Below the pieces are notes generated by a model. It was not told where the DNA came from, ran no database searches, and worked only from the letters and a program-made list of their open reading frames with translations. Position numbers and translations under genes: made by a program. Below are positions 17,571 through 25,736 of a stretch of 64,000 nucleotides of DNA, piece by piece. Position 1 is the first letter of the stretch. Every line of letters begins with the position of its first letter. Source of the DNA: Arthrobacter sp. YN (GTDB lineage: Bacteria; Actinomycetota; Actinomycetes; Actinomycetales; Micrococcaceae); assembly GCF_002224285.1 (NCBI RefSeq), contig NZ_CP022436.1, forward strand, positions 3,348,001 to 3,412,000, in the 5' to 3' direction.

Positions 17571-18917
17571 TTAGGCAAGCAAGGCGTTCATCGCATTGAC
17601 CAGCGTCGTCTCCACGCCATTCGTGCCCGCTTTGAAATGCGCCAAATGTCCATACACTGTCATTGAGCCACCGGCAATTCCCGGGAAGTCAGGCTCCCAT
17701 CCCCCCTCATAGCTGCCAAGCGGCATGAACGGCGGAAAGAATTCATTGCTGGGGATATAGCAGCATGATTCATTTGCATATCCTCCAACAATAATTCCGT
17801 TGTTCCCGCCATTCCGGCCCCGGAAGTAGGCCGCGTATCCGCTGACGAGCTCACCACCGATCATGGCGATTTTCAATTGAGGGCTTCCGTTGAACTTCCA
17901 TACCTGGAAGGGTGACGGCACAGCCGTATCAACACTGTTGCTGTCGATCCGCCCGATCATGACCTGCGCATGGCGCTGGTACCACTGGGGCTGGCCGTTG
18001 GGGTTGGCGAGTCGGGCTACATAGGAAGCGCGAACTGCGGCCAGGTTTCCTGCTGTTGGAGTGATGTCCAGTGGCAATTGGACCTCCTGGTACCGCGTGA
18101 CCATGGGACCGCTCAGCGCACGCCCGGCCGATTGCATGTTCGAGTGGACGGTGGCACCCAATGCGTCCCCGTGCTGATCCCTGAGTTGCCAACTGCGGAC
18201 TCCACCCGGATCCTGGTCACCGGCAGGCCCCTGGATGAACATTGCAAAACAATTCGGGTTCCGGTTTTCAATATAATTGCAGGCACCTGCGGCGAAATCG
18301 CCATCAAAGAGTGTCCGCAGACCAGCACTGATGGGGTGGCATCCATAGCTGAAAATCACTGCTGCCGGCGTACCGTTACCCCGCCTGGCCACCAGAATCG
18401 GCACGGCTGTCTCGGTGTATGGCAACCCAACCCGGTTGGCGGAGAAATTCTGGGTTGAAACTTTATAGTCGAAAGTCACCGCCGTTTCATCGGCATCCAG
18501 CGCTTCCTGGGCAAGGTTGACTATGGTGTCTTCAAGATCGGCACTGTAGGAACGCACCAAACCCAGGTCTGCGAGTCCATACGCCATGAAGGGGTGAAGG
18601 GTGTCAATCAAGGCGGGTCCATTATGCGTATGAGTTGCCTGGATCAGGATGTCGCTGCTGGACCACGACGTCAGGTCAATGATCCTGTCACGGATCCTTT
18701 GATGCATGGCCCGCGGCAAAGCCAGGACGTCCAGGCTGATGATGATGTGGGGGTGGGCGTCTTCCCAGATAAGAATCGCCCGTGCGTATAACGGCTCAAA
18801 TGGTGAGCTGCTGGTGGCCTCGCGTCCACCGTCAGTTGAACCATATCCGGCCATGTAGGGATTGGTGCTCAGCGACGGCGTTATGTCAGCGCTTGCAGTT
18901 CCAATTCTGAACGCCAT
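17571..18917 (-). CDS. neutral/alkaline ceramidase-superfamily hydrolase-like protein
   Basis: 448 residues resembling the N-terminal catalytic domain of neutral/alkaline ceramidases. It opens with RIGTASADITP and AGYGS, with the PLYARA segment near 42-47. The zinc-site motif THTHNGP is at 95-101, a second His in YGCHPIS (His194), and GPAGDQDP at 230-237. In bacterial ceramidase the nucleophilic Ser lies in the segment equivalent to the last motif; here no Ser is seen there, so ceramide hydrolysis is doubtful. It also lacks a signal peptide and the C-terminal Ig-like domain. Base composition is visibly more AT-rich than its neighbours (codons such as ATA, AAT and TTT are frequent), suggesting recent transfer. 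AAGGAG precedes the ATG. Monocistronic, flanked by a terminator. Confidence 0.65.
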   Translation of the reverse strand: MAFRIGTASADITPSLSTNPYMAGYGSTDGGREATSSSPFEPLYARAILIWEDAHPHIIISLDVLALPRAMHQRIRDRIIDLTSWSSSDILIQATHTHNGPALIDTLHPFMAYGLADLGLVRSYSADLEDTIVNLAQEALDADETAVTFDYKVSTQNFSANRVGLPYTETAVPILVARRGNGTPAAVIFSYGCHPISAGLRTLFDGDFAAGACNYIENRNPNCFAMFIQGPAGDQDPGGVRSWQLRDQHGDALGATVHSNMQSAGRALSGPMVTRYQEVQLPLDITPTAGNLAAVRASYVARLANPNGQPQWYQRHAQVMIGRIDSNSVDTAVPSPFQVWKFNGSPQLKIAMIGGELVSGYAAYFRGRNGGNNGIIVGGYANESCCYIPSNEFFPPFMPLGSYEGGWEPDFPGIAGGSMTVYGHLAHFKAGTNGVETTLVNAMNALLA

Positions 18918-18918
18918 T

Positions 18919-18956
18919 AAAGATCACTCCTTGATTGTGCGCAACGGGTGATCTTT
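18919..18956 (-). promoter_or_regulatory. dyad overlapping the 5' leader of the ceramidase-like gene
   Basis: A perfect 9-base inverted repeat (18919-18927 and 18948-18956, AAAGATCAC/GTGATCTTT) directly precedes the start codon. The AAGGAG ribosome-binding site lies in the loop next to the proximal arm. It could be an operator or an RNA hairpin that gates translation. Confidence 0.4.
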
Positions 18957-19131
18957 GTTTTCTCTGCAACAAATTTCGTTTCCCGTATACGCTGAACAGC
19001 CAATACGTGAGACCACTTTCATTAGACCATGTGATCCCGCAATTTTGTGTGGTTGGAAGGGATGGATATCGGCCCTTATCGGCGGCGTCCCGGCCTTGGA
19101 AATCCTGCCGGGGTCCCACCGATATTGAGCT

Positions 19132-19674
19132 CTAGCGGGGCACTGCCGTCTTAAGCCATCTGGTGAGCTGGGCAGCCTGCGGAGCCAACGGAGCCAACGT
19201 CAAAGCACCCTTGACAACGGGTATGCCGTAGGCGGCGAGTGAAGCTGCAAGTGTCCTGTGATCCGTGCGTGTGCAGGCCCTGATAATGAGCAGGCATAAA
19301 GCGGAGTCCTGTCCAGGAGCCGCCCCTGCCGCGACGGCCGCGTTGACGGCTGCCCGCTCTTCAGGAGTCAGGAGGTGCGGGCCGCTTCCGACGTAGACCA
19401 CTTGGCAGTCAGTGACGTGCATGTACCGGGTGGAAGCCCAGACTTCTTCGAGGCTCGAGAATTTGCCGATGAGGCTGCCATCTGCCGCTGTACACGTGAA
19501 CTGGTACCGGATCAGAGGTTCCGGACGCTCAATGGGGACCTTGTCGTCGCTCGCGACAACCGGTGCCATATCCAGTGCGGCTGGTTGGGAAGTATCTACT
19601 TTGGTTCCTGAACAACCGGCCAGGGCAAGACTTGCCACACCGAGTTGAAGAACACTGCGCCTGCGCATGTTCAC
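19132..19674 (-). CDS. putative lipoprotein of unknown function (paralogue 1)
   Basis: 180 residues. The N-terminus RRRSVLQLGVASLALAGC has a twin-arginine-like start and a lipobox ending LAGC (Cys21 or so), so export and lipidation are predicted. The mature part contains FTCTAADGS, SLEEVWASTRYMHVTDC and LLIIRACTR. These align with the neighbouring lipoprotein upstream on the same strand (FSYLCTSLDAS, SLAEVWAATNYTRMDSC, DILRLCTR). The conserved Cys residues suggest one or two disulfides. Function is unknown. The start is GTG at 19674, with an ATG two codons later as an alternative. The gene follows its paralogue after 80 bases, probably as one operon. Its 5' end and upstream region are duplicated in inverted orientation at 20654-20853. 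Confidence 0.65.
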   Translation of the reverse strand: MNMRRRSVLQLGVASLALAGCSGTKVDTSQPAALDMAPVVASDDKVPIERPEPLIRYQFTCTAADGSLIGKFSSLEEVWASTRYMHVTDCQVVYVGSGPHLLTPEERAAVNAAVAAGAAPGQDSALCLLIIRACTRTDHRTLAASLAAYGIPVVKGALTLAPLAPQAAQLTRWLKTAVPR

Positions 19675-19808
19675 CGAGGGATCCCCACTTCATTCGGATG
19701 CTCCCCAGCTCCGCATGCATTGGTTATTCGCCCCAAGCCGTTTCCGGCTGCGTCTTAGTACATCTTCCCCCAAATTCCGCATTTGTCACTAGTAAACTTT
19801 TGGTCCGG
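19603..19808 (-). repeat. inverted duplication, copy A
   Basis: About 206 bases covering the last codons of the lipoprotein gene ending at 19755, the intergenic region and the first 24 or so codons of the gene starting at 19674. It matches 20654-20853 on the opposite strand at high identity, with long exact stretches in the intergenic part. Confidence 0.85.
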
Positions 19809-20573
19809 CTTCAGTTCCACCGTGTTACCTGCCTCCGCGAGGCCACCGCTGGCAACAACTGAGCCGTCCTGGCTGGTGATGGACCATGTGCATCCGCCCG
19901 CCGCGACGGCCGGTTTAATCAACTGCCATCCCCCCGGCTCATGGTTCTCGCCCGTCACGTGGGTGCCGTCCCCCACCCGGGCGCCCTCTGCCCAGGCGGC
20001 AATGATCTTTCCCTGTGGAGCGTCCGGACAGAATTCCGCCGCTGCCACCAACGTCCCCTTACTTGCTTCGGCAAATCCGCCTGGCCCGGTCTCATCACTG
20101 ATCCTTGTGCAGAGGCGAAGGATGTCCAGCATGGTTGCCAGCCCATCGTCAGCTGCCACGCCTTGCGGTGCCGCTGTCGAAATGGCTTCAGCTTCCCGGG
20201 GCGTCGGCTCGAATTGCCCGTCCTCCTCGAAAGTGACGCCACACGAATCCATGCGGGTGTAATTGGTGGCAGCCCAGACTTCCGCCAGGCTCGACAACTG
20301 GACCTCAGGCGATGCGTCAAGGCTCGTGCAGAGGTAGGAAAAGCGGCCCGGTTCGTCGTCGCCCGCTGCCGGGGCACCATCGCTCGGTTCGCTGACGCCC
20401 GGGGCCGTTTCGCTGCCTCCCGGAGCGGACGACGGCGGTTGGCCGCGCCCGGCGGTGGCGCTGGCACTGCTGGTCGCCGGCGAACCGGTTCCAGCGGGTG
20501 GCTCGGATGACGGCACAGTGCAGGCGGCCAGCGCCAGCACTATAGGCACCGCCATCAGGAACAGTCTGCGCAT
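19755..20573 (-). CDS. putative lipoprotein of unknown function (paralogue 2)
   Basis: 272 residues from the ATG at 20573, chosen because GGAGGT stands four bases upstream; the frame extends further to 20618. The signal peptide ends in a lipobox (LALAAC, Cys18). A Ser/Pro/Gly-rich linker (about 20-80) is followed by a domain shared with the downstream paralogue (SLAEVWAATNYTRMDSC, LDILRLCTR). A second, extra domain (about 160-272; GKIIAAWAEGARVGDGTH, then WSITSQDGSVVASG and a C-terminal DKCGIWGKMY) looks like a surface beta-domain. No enzymatic motif is seen. The last codons and the downstream sequence fall inside copy A of the inverted duplication. It is first in a two-gene unit with paralogue 1. 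Confidence 0.68.
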   Translation of the reverse strand: MRRLFLMAVPIVLALAACTVPSSEPPAGTGSPATSSASATAGRGQPPSSAPGGSETAPGVSEPSDGAPAAGDDEPGRFSYLCTSLDASPEVQLSSLAEVWAATNYTRMDSCGVTFEEDGQFEPTPREAEAISTAAPQGVAADDGLATMLDILRLCTRISDETGPGGFAEASKGTLVAAAEFCPDAPQGKIIAAWAEGARVGDGTHVTGENHEPGGWQLIKPAVAAGGCTWSITSQDGSVVASGGLAEAGNTVELKPDQKFTSDKCGIWGKMY

Positions 20574-20653
20574 TGTGACCTCCACCTCAATCGTGCGGTG
20601 CAGCCGTTGTGCGGTCAAGACGGACCGGTCGCGAACCCCAATGTGGACATCTT

Positions 20654-20853
20654 CCGGACTTTGCTAGTGACAAATGTGAAATTTGGTGGAAGATGGACGT
20701 AGACGCAGCCGGAAACGGCGTGGGGCGAATAACCAATGCATGCGGAGCTGGGGAGCATCCGAATGAAGTGGGGATCCCTCGGTGGACACGCGCAAACGCA
20801 GTGTTCTTCAGCTTGGTTTGGCATGTCTTGCCTTCGCCGGTCGCTCAAGAACC
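20654..20853 (+). repeat. inverted duplication, copy B (degenerate gene ends)
   Basis: The mirror copy of 19603-19808. It carries a decayed 3' end of the paralogue-2 gene (SDKCEIWWKMD in place of SDKCGIWGKMY) and the 5' end of paralogue 1. There the lipobox Cys has become Arg (LAFAGRS in place of LALAGCS). That 5' end then fuses in frame to the FG-GAP protein gene. Confidence 0.85.
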
Positions 20854-23800
20854 TTTTCTAAGACTCCCCGTCACCTTGCATCCCGCGGGGTGGCCGGAAG
20901 CCGGCAACACCACAAACTCACGGCAGTCCTGGCCACTGCCAGCCTCGCAACGGCGGCACTTACCGGCGTGCTGACAGCAGGCCCGGCTTTTGCGGACCAG
21001 GCGCGCCAAACCGTGGCTACCGGTCTCACCAAAGCTGCCGGCACCGTTGTAGACCCGGACGGACGCTTATGGGTTTCCGATGCACGCGCAGGATTCTGCC
21101 GCGTCACAGAGGCGACCGGCGCCACCGCCGGTAGCCTCGAAACGAACACTTGCCTGGGCGGGACGCTGCCCGGGAACGACAGCGGTCCGGCCCTGGCCGG
21201 TACACCCGCCATGATCGATCCATCGCCTGCCAGCCACGGCGATGGTGATGAAATCGCGTTCATACCGGATGCCGCCGTCGGAAGTTCCGACGTCGTACGC
21301 GCGCTTTGGAACCCCGATGGTGGCGTCTTCGAATACGATGGCGCGCTGACCATCTTCGACGGGGACCTGCGTCCGAACGCCGTCAGCGACGGTCCGGACG
21401 GCAATATCTACCTGTCGTTCGCCAATGCGCGGTCAATCGTCAAAATCGTGAACCCTACAGCACTCCACCCGAGCATCGAATCCATCGCTTCCGTCAATTC
21501 CAGTTCCCTCAGCCTTGCGGCGACGCACCGCAACAGCGCGGGCAACGTGGTGGTGTACGTTGCCGAAACCTCTGGCTTGACAGTTTTTACTGCCCCCGAC
21601 GACGGCGTCCTGACCAACTATGTCCCAGCCCCCTCTATAACGTCGGCAAGCCGACGGCGATCTATTATGACTGGCAGTCCCCCATGGTCCTCTACACAGG
21701 AACCGGCGGCGGAACCACCACAGCCGACGCCGGCAAGGACACCATCACCCGCATCGATCTGAGCACGGACACGGTCAACAACCAATGGGCCCTCGGCTTC
21801 AGCAAGGTCGGCGGCCTGGCCATGCGTGACGGCAAACTCCTGGTAATGGAAGATCCGGGACAACTGGATCCCGCCAAACCCGCTGAGCGGGGAAGGCTGC
21901 TCACCCTGGGAGGCGTTGTTCCATCCATCGTCAGCGGTCCGACGGCGGCAAATGGAACCCAGGCAGCCAACCCGGCCTTCACCAACGACTCCACGCCAAC
22001 CTTCACTGTCGCCTCCACGCCACCGGGCGGGGCCCTTGAATGCAGTCTTCAACTGAGCACAGCGACGCCGGTTTGGCAGGTATGTACCGGCGGAACCTTT
22101 ACGCCGTCGACTGCTTTGGCCAACGGCGCCTACACGTTCTCCGTAAGGGCCGCACCAACGGGCCTTCCTGTTTCACGGGCCTTTACGGTGGACGTCACTG
22201 CCCCCGCCGCCCCGGTCATCACATCACCCGCTGCCGGTGCCACCGTCAACGGCTCACCTGTCCTGGGTGTCACCTCCGACCCCGATTCGGCCTTGTCCTG
22301 CTCGGTGGATTCAACCACGACGTTCACAGCCTGCACCAACGGACAAGTGCTCACCCTGGCAACCGCGGGGCAGCACGTGCTCCGCGTCAGGGCCACGGAC
22401 ATGGCCGGCAATGTCAGCCCGGTGGCGTCGGTTACAGTCACCGCCGATCTGACCCCACCACAGGTGTCCATCAGTTCGCCGTCGCAAGGAGCAACGGTGG
22501 GCGTCTCGCCGTCGTTCACCTTCGCGTCAACGGCCACGGACATTGCGGGATTCCGGTGCAAGCTCGGCTCCAATGCCTACACTGCATGCACCTCGCCCAA
22601 GGTTTACACCAACGTTCCCAGCGGTCCCGTCACCTTCACGGTGGAAGCGAGGGACAACGCTGGAAACACCTCTACTGCCACCAGGAATGTGACGGTGTTC
22701 GCTGCAGACACAGCACCACCAGTTGTATCCGTGGACCCGGCTGCAGGCACCTATGGAGCCGGGAAGTCCATCACGTTGTCGGTCAACGAAGCAGCCACCA
22801 TCTACGTCACCAAGGATGGCACTGTGCCCACGACGTCGAGTCCCGTGTACTCGGGCCCGATTCCGTTGACGTCGCTGACCCTGAAGTACTTCGCGCGGGA
22901 CACCGCAGGAAATTCCTCGGCTGTGGCCACGCAGACGTACGTACTGGACAGCACCGCTCCAACCCTGACCGTGGCACCCGCGGCCGGAGCCTATGCCTCG
23001 GGACAACTTGTCACTATGTCCTCGAGCGAACCGGGAAGCATCTTCTACACCATCGATGGCACCACCCCGCTACCACTGCCTCGGGAAGCACCAAGTCCTA
23101 CACTGCCCCGTTTGCCCTCACGGGCAACACCACCGTGAAGGCCCTTGCTGTTGACGCCTACGGAAACCCCTCTGCGGTCACCTCGCGGGCCTACACCGTT
23201 CTGGACACGACACCTCCAGTGGTCACGGTGACGCCGCCGGCTGGCAGCTATCCCGCCAACCAGCAGATCACGCTGGCGGCGAATGAGGTGGGTGCGAGCA
23301 TCTACTTCACCACCAACGGCACGAATCCGACCGCTACAGCCGCCAACAAGTACTCCACGGCCATCACCCTCACATCAGCGATGACCCTGAAGTATTTTGC
23401 AGTGGACACGTCCAACAACAGTTCGGCAATCGTCACCCAGGCCTATACCGTGACAGCCCCACCGGCGAACACGTGGAAGGACTACACCGGCGATGCAAAG
23501 AACGACGTCGTGGCACGCGACAACTCCGGCACGCTCTGGCTGTACCCGGGCAATGGATCCGGAGGTTGGTTGGCCCAACGCTCGCTCGGTACCGGGTGGA
23601 ACTCGTTGAATGCCATTGTCCCCACCAAGGACTTCAACGGGGACGGACGCAGCGACGTCCTGGCCAGGGATACCAACGGCGTTCTGTGGCTCTACCCTGG
23701 AAATGGATCAGGAGGCCTCCAGACCCGCGTTCAAGCAGGCACAGCCTGGTCCGGCAAGACGCTGATCCTGGCGCCGGGCGACTTCAGCGGCGACGGGAAG

Positions 23801-24223
23801 GCAGACGTCCTCGCAAGGGACTCTGCCGGAATACTGTGGCTCCACCGGGGGAACGGCACTGGCGGCTTCGCCTCAAGCGCCCAGGTGGGTACCGGGTGGA
23901 ATTCCATGAATGCCATCCTCAGTACCGGGGACTTCAACGGCGACAGCAAGACCGATGTCCTTGCCAGGGACACGTCAGGCATTCTCTGGCTCTACCCCGG
24001 CAACGGCACCGGAGGCTGGCTTAGCCGGGTCCAGGTGGGAAGCGGATGGAGTGGCATGACCGCCATCCTCGGGCCGGGCGACTTCAACGGCGACGGCAAG
24101 AATGACGTCCTCGCCCGTGACGCCGGTGGCAACTTGTTCCTGTATCCCGGCAACGGGACGTCCGGATGGCTCTCCCGGAGCCAGGTCGGCTGGGGCTGGG
24201 GAGGATTCACGTCCCTGCCATAG
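20782..24223 (+). pseudogene. large secreted protein with propeller, Ig-like, CHB_HEX_C-like and FG-GAP repeats; two frameshifts
   Basis: One gene spread over three frames. Frame 1 runs to about 21630: N-terminus, hydrophobic export signal ending TAGPAFA, and a propeller-like domain (DPDGRLWVSDAR, GPDGNIYLSF). The next frame runs to about 23068: the propeller continues, then Ig-like domains and chitobiase C-terminal-like repeats (DPAAGTYGAGKSI, TKDGTVPTTSSP). The third frame runs to 24223: further repeats and about five FG-GAP units (DFNGDGRSDVLARD, LWLYPGNGSGG). Adding one C at 21629-21633 and one at 23065-23068 restores a protein of about 1,100 residues. The original start may be GTG 20890. 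Codons 20782-20853 derive from a duplicated lipoprotein gene. Function: surface or wall binding is inferred. Either a pseudogene or two sequence errors. Confidence 0.75.
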
Positions 24224-24236
24224 GAAGGCGAAACAT

Positions 24237-24272
24237 GGAGGGGCCCGGACGCCAACGCGTCCGGGCCCCTCC
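24237..24272. terminator. strong GC-rich terminator hairpin
   Basis: A perfect 16-base stem (24237-24252 with 24257-24272) and a four-base loop lie between the FG-GAP gene and the convergent glycosyltransferase gene. There is no long T-run. It probably serves both strands. Confidence 0.75.
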
Positions 24273-24288
24273 CCTGTTCAGCACATGC

Positions 24289-25245
24289 CTAGGTACGTTC
24301 CTTCATAGGATGCATAGTGGGCCTGTTGGGGCTCGCCTGGATATCCAATTGCAGCGATACCAGCAGCATCTGGACGCCCAGCACAAAGGGCACCACAGCG
24401 AGCATCACCGAACCCGCCGTCGGTGAACCCACACTTGCGGCAAGTACCCAGATTCCTGCCACCAGGCCCATGACGATCAGGGCAATGCCTGCGATCAGCA
24501 GGAGGGCAACAGCGGAGAAGGACCACACCATGTACTTCCACCACACACGGCGCCAGAAGCCGCCAAAGAGCATGGCAAGAAGTTCAGGAATGACCTTGCG
24601 GAGCTTGATGCTGGAGACCTCGTTGCCGTAAACAGCTGGAATCGGCACATCAACGATCGGAACATCAAGAATGTTGAGGTGGATCAGGAGGTCGTTTTCG
24701 AAGCTGTAGCGTGCCGCCACCTTGTTCATGGGAAGACGGCGGAGGACCTCCGTGCGAATGGCGGTGTAGCCGTTCTGCGGATCGAAGATGTGCCAGTAAC
24801 CGGAAGCGAGCTTCGTCATGAAGGACAACACGATGTTGCCGAAGATCCTGTAGCCGGGCATGCCCGCGAATGACTCACCCGAAAAGAAGCGGTTGGCCTT
24901 GGCGAATCCGTAGCCATCGACCACCGGATCAAGAAGCTGCGGCAGGTAGTCGGGATCCATCTGGGCATCGCCGGCCATGACCACGTTGATGTCGGCTCCC
25001 AGTTCCATCGCGGCTTTGTGGGCCGTCAGGACTGCGCCTCCCACGCCTTGGTTGACTTCATGTCGAATCAAGGTGACCCGGCCGTCGTCGGCCCGACGTG
25101 CTGCCCCTGACGTGTCGTCCGGGCTGCAGTCATCAACAATGACGATGTCATCAACAAAATCAGGCATCGTTTCGATGACCTGTGCGATGTGGTTTTCTTC
25201 TTTGTAGGCCGGTACTACCGCGGCAATTCGAACGCCTCGATACAT
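24289..25245 (-). CDS. family 2 glycosyltransferase, polyprenyl-phosphate sugar synthase type
   Basis: 318 residues. A GT-A domain (about 5-230) starts IAAVVPAYKEENHIAQVIE. The nucleotide/metal motif is IVDDCSPDDT, with GDAQMDPDYL as the second Asp motif. Two C-terminal membrane helices (about 240-268 and 276-300) follow. This is the layout of dolichyl/polyprenyl-phosphate hexose synthases, which move a sugar from a nucleotide donor to undecaprenyl (decaprenyl) phosphate on the cytoplasmic side. The sugar is unknown. It is the last of three tightly spaced genes with GtrA (3-base gap) and DUF6541 (2-base gap). That arrangement suggests a lipid-linked-sugar synthase, flippase and external transferase set. 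It diverges from nothing and converges with the FG-GAP gene. Confidence 0.85.
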   Translation of the reverse strand: MYRGVRIAAVVPAYKEENHIAQVIETMPDFVDDIVIVDDCSPDDTSGAARRADDGRVTLIRHEVNQGVGGAVLTAHKAAMELGADINVVMAGDAQMDPDYLPQLLDPVVDGYGFAKANRFFSGESFAGMPGYRIFGNIVLSFMTKLASGYWHIFDPQNGYTAIRTEVLRRLPMNKVAARYSFENDLLIHLNILDVPIVDVPIPAVYGNEVSSIKLRKVIPELLAMLFGGFWRRVWWKYMVWSFSAVALLLIAGIALIVMGLVAGIWVLAASVGSPTAGSVMLAVVPFVLGVQMLLVSLQLDIQASPNRPTMHPMKERT

Positions 25246-25248
25246 CGA

Positions 25249-25734
25249 TTATCCTTCGCTGCTGTTTGGTGTGAGTTTCTGTGTTGGCGCGTCGGTGCCC
25301 GACTGGCCATCTGACTGTTCGCTGCCGCTGTTCGGTTGCTTCTTTTGCGGGAAGACCCAGTGCTTGTAAATGAAGTAGTTCCACCCCATGGTCACAATGG
25401 TCGCAACCACCTTACCTATCACGTAGCCGGCACCGATGAACTGAAAAAGCTCAACGATGCCCATGACGGCAAGCGTGTTGAACACCAGGAGCCCTGAGTA
25501 ACGAAGTACGCCACCCAAGGCAGTTCCACCGCCGTTGAACGCAAAATGGCGCTGCAGGAAGTAGTTGAAGAAGAAGCTGCCCCAGAAGCCCGCACCGGTC
25601 GCCAGCCACAGCGGCCAGCCGAAGACCTGGAAGCACAGGGCCAGCAGCCCGAGGTCCAAGAGGAAGCTCAGGCCGCCGATCAGCAGGAACTTGAACAAAC
25701 TGGACGCCAGGAACTTGGAGATGAATGCCTTCAT
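25249..25734 (-). CDS. GtrA-family membrane protein
   Basis: 161 residues with four predicted membrane helices (about 14-34, 40-60, 79-99, 106-128) and a hydrophilic C-terminal tail. The motif FLIGGLSFLLDLGLL and the GFWGSFFFNYFLQRHFAF segment are typical of GtrA. GtrA proteins are thought to flip polyprenyl-phosphate-linked sugars across the membrane. Here it lies between a polyprenyl-phosphate sugar synthase-like GT2 and a large membrane protein with GT-C-like features, fitting that role. The C-terminal 30 residues are Ser/Gly/Asp-rich and unlikely to be structured. Confidence 0.85.
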   Translation of the reverse strand: MKAFISKFLASSLFKFLLIGGLSFLLDLGLLALCFQVFGWPLWLATGAGFWGSFFFNYFLQRHFAFNGGGTALGGVLRYSGLLVFNTLAVMGIVELFQFIGAGYVIGKVVATIVTMGWNYFIYKHWVFPQKKQPNSGSEQSDGQSGTDAPTQKLTPNSSEG

Positions 25735-25736
25735 GA

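Noticed and set aside
19132..20853. The lipoprotein pair with inverted repeats as an insertion sequence or transposon
   Set aside because: No transposase frame, no target-site duplication seen, and the repeats are gene ends rather than terminal repeats.
23480..24220. Regularly spaced repeats that could suggest a CRISPR array
   Set aside because: The units are coding FG-GAP repeats of about 50 codons, diverged at synonymous sites. They are not identical short repeats with unique spacers.
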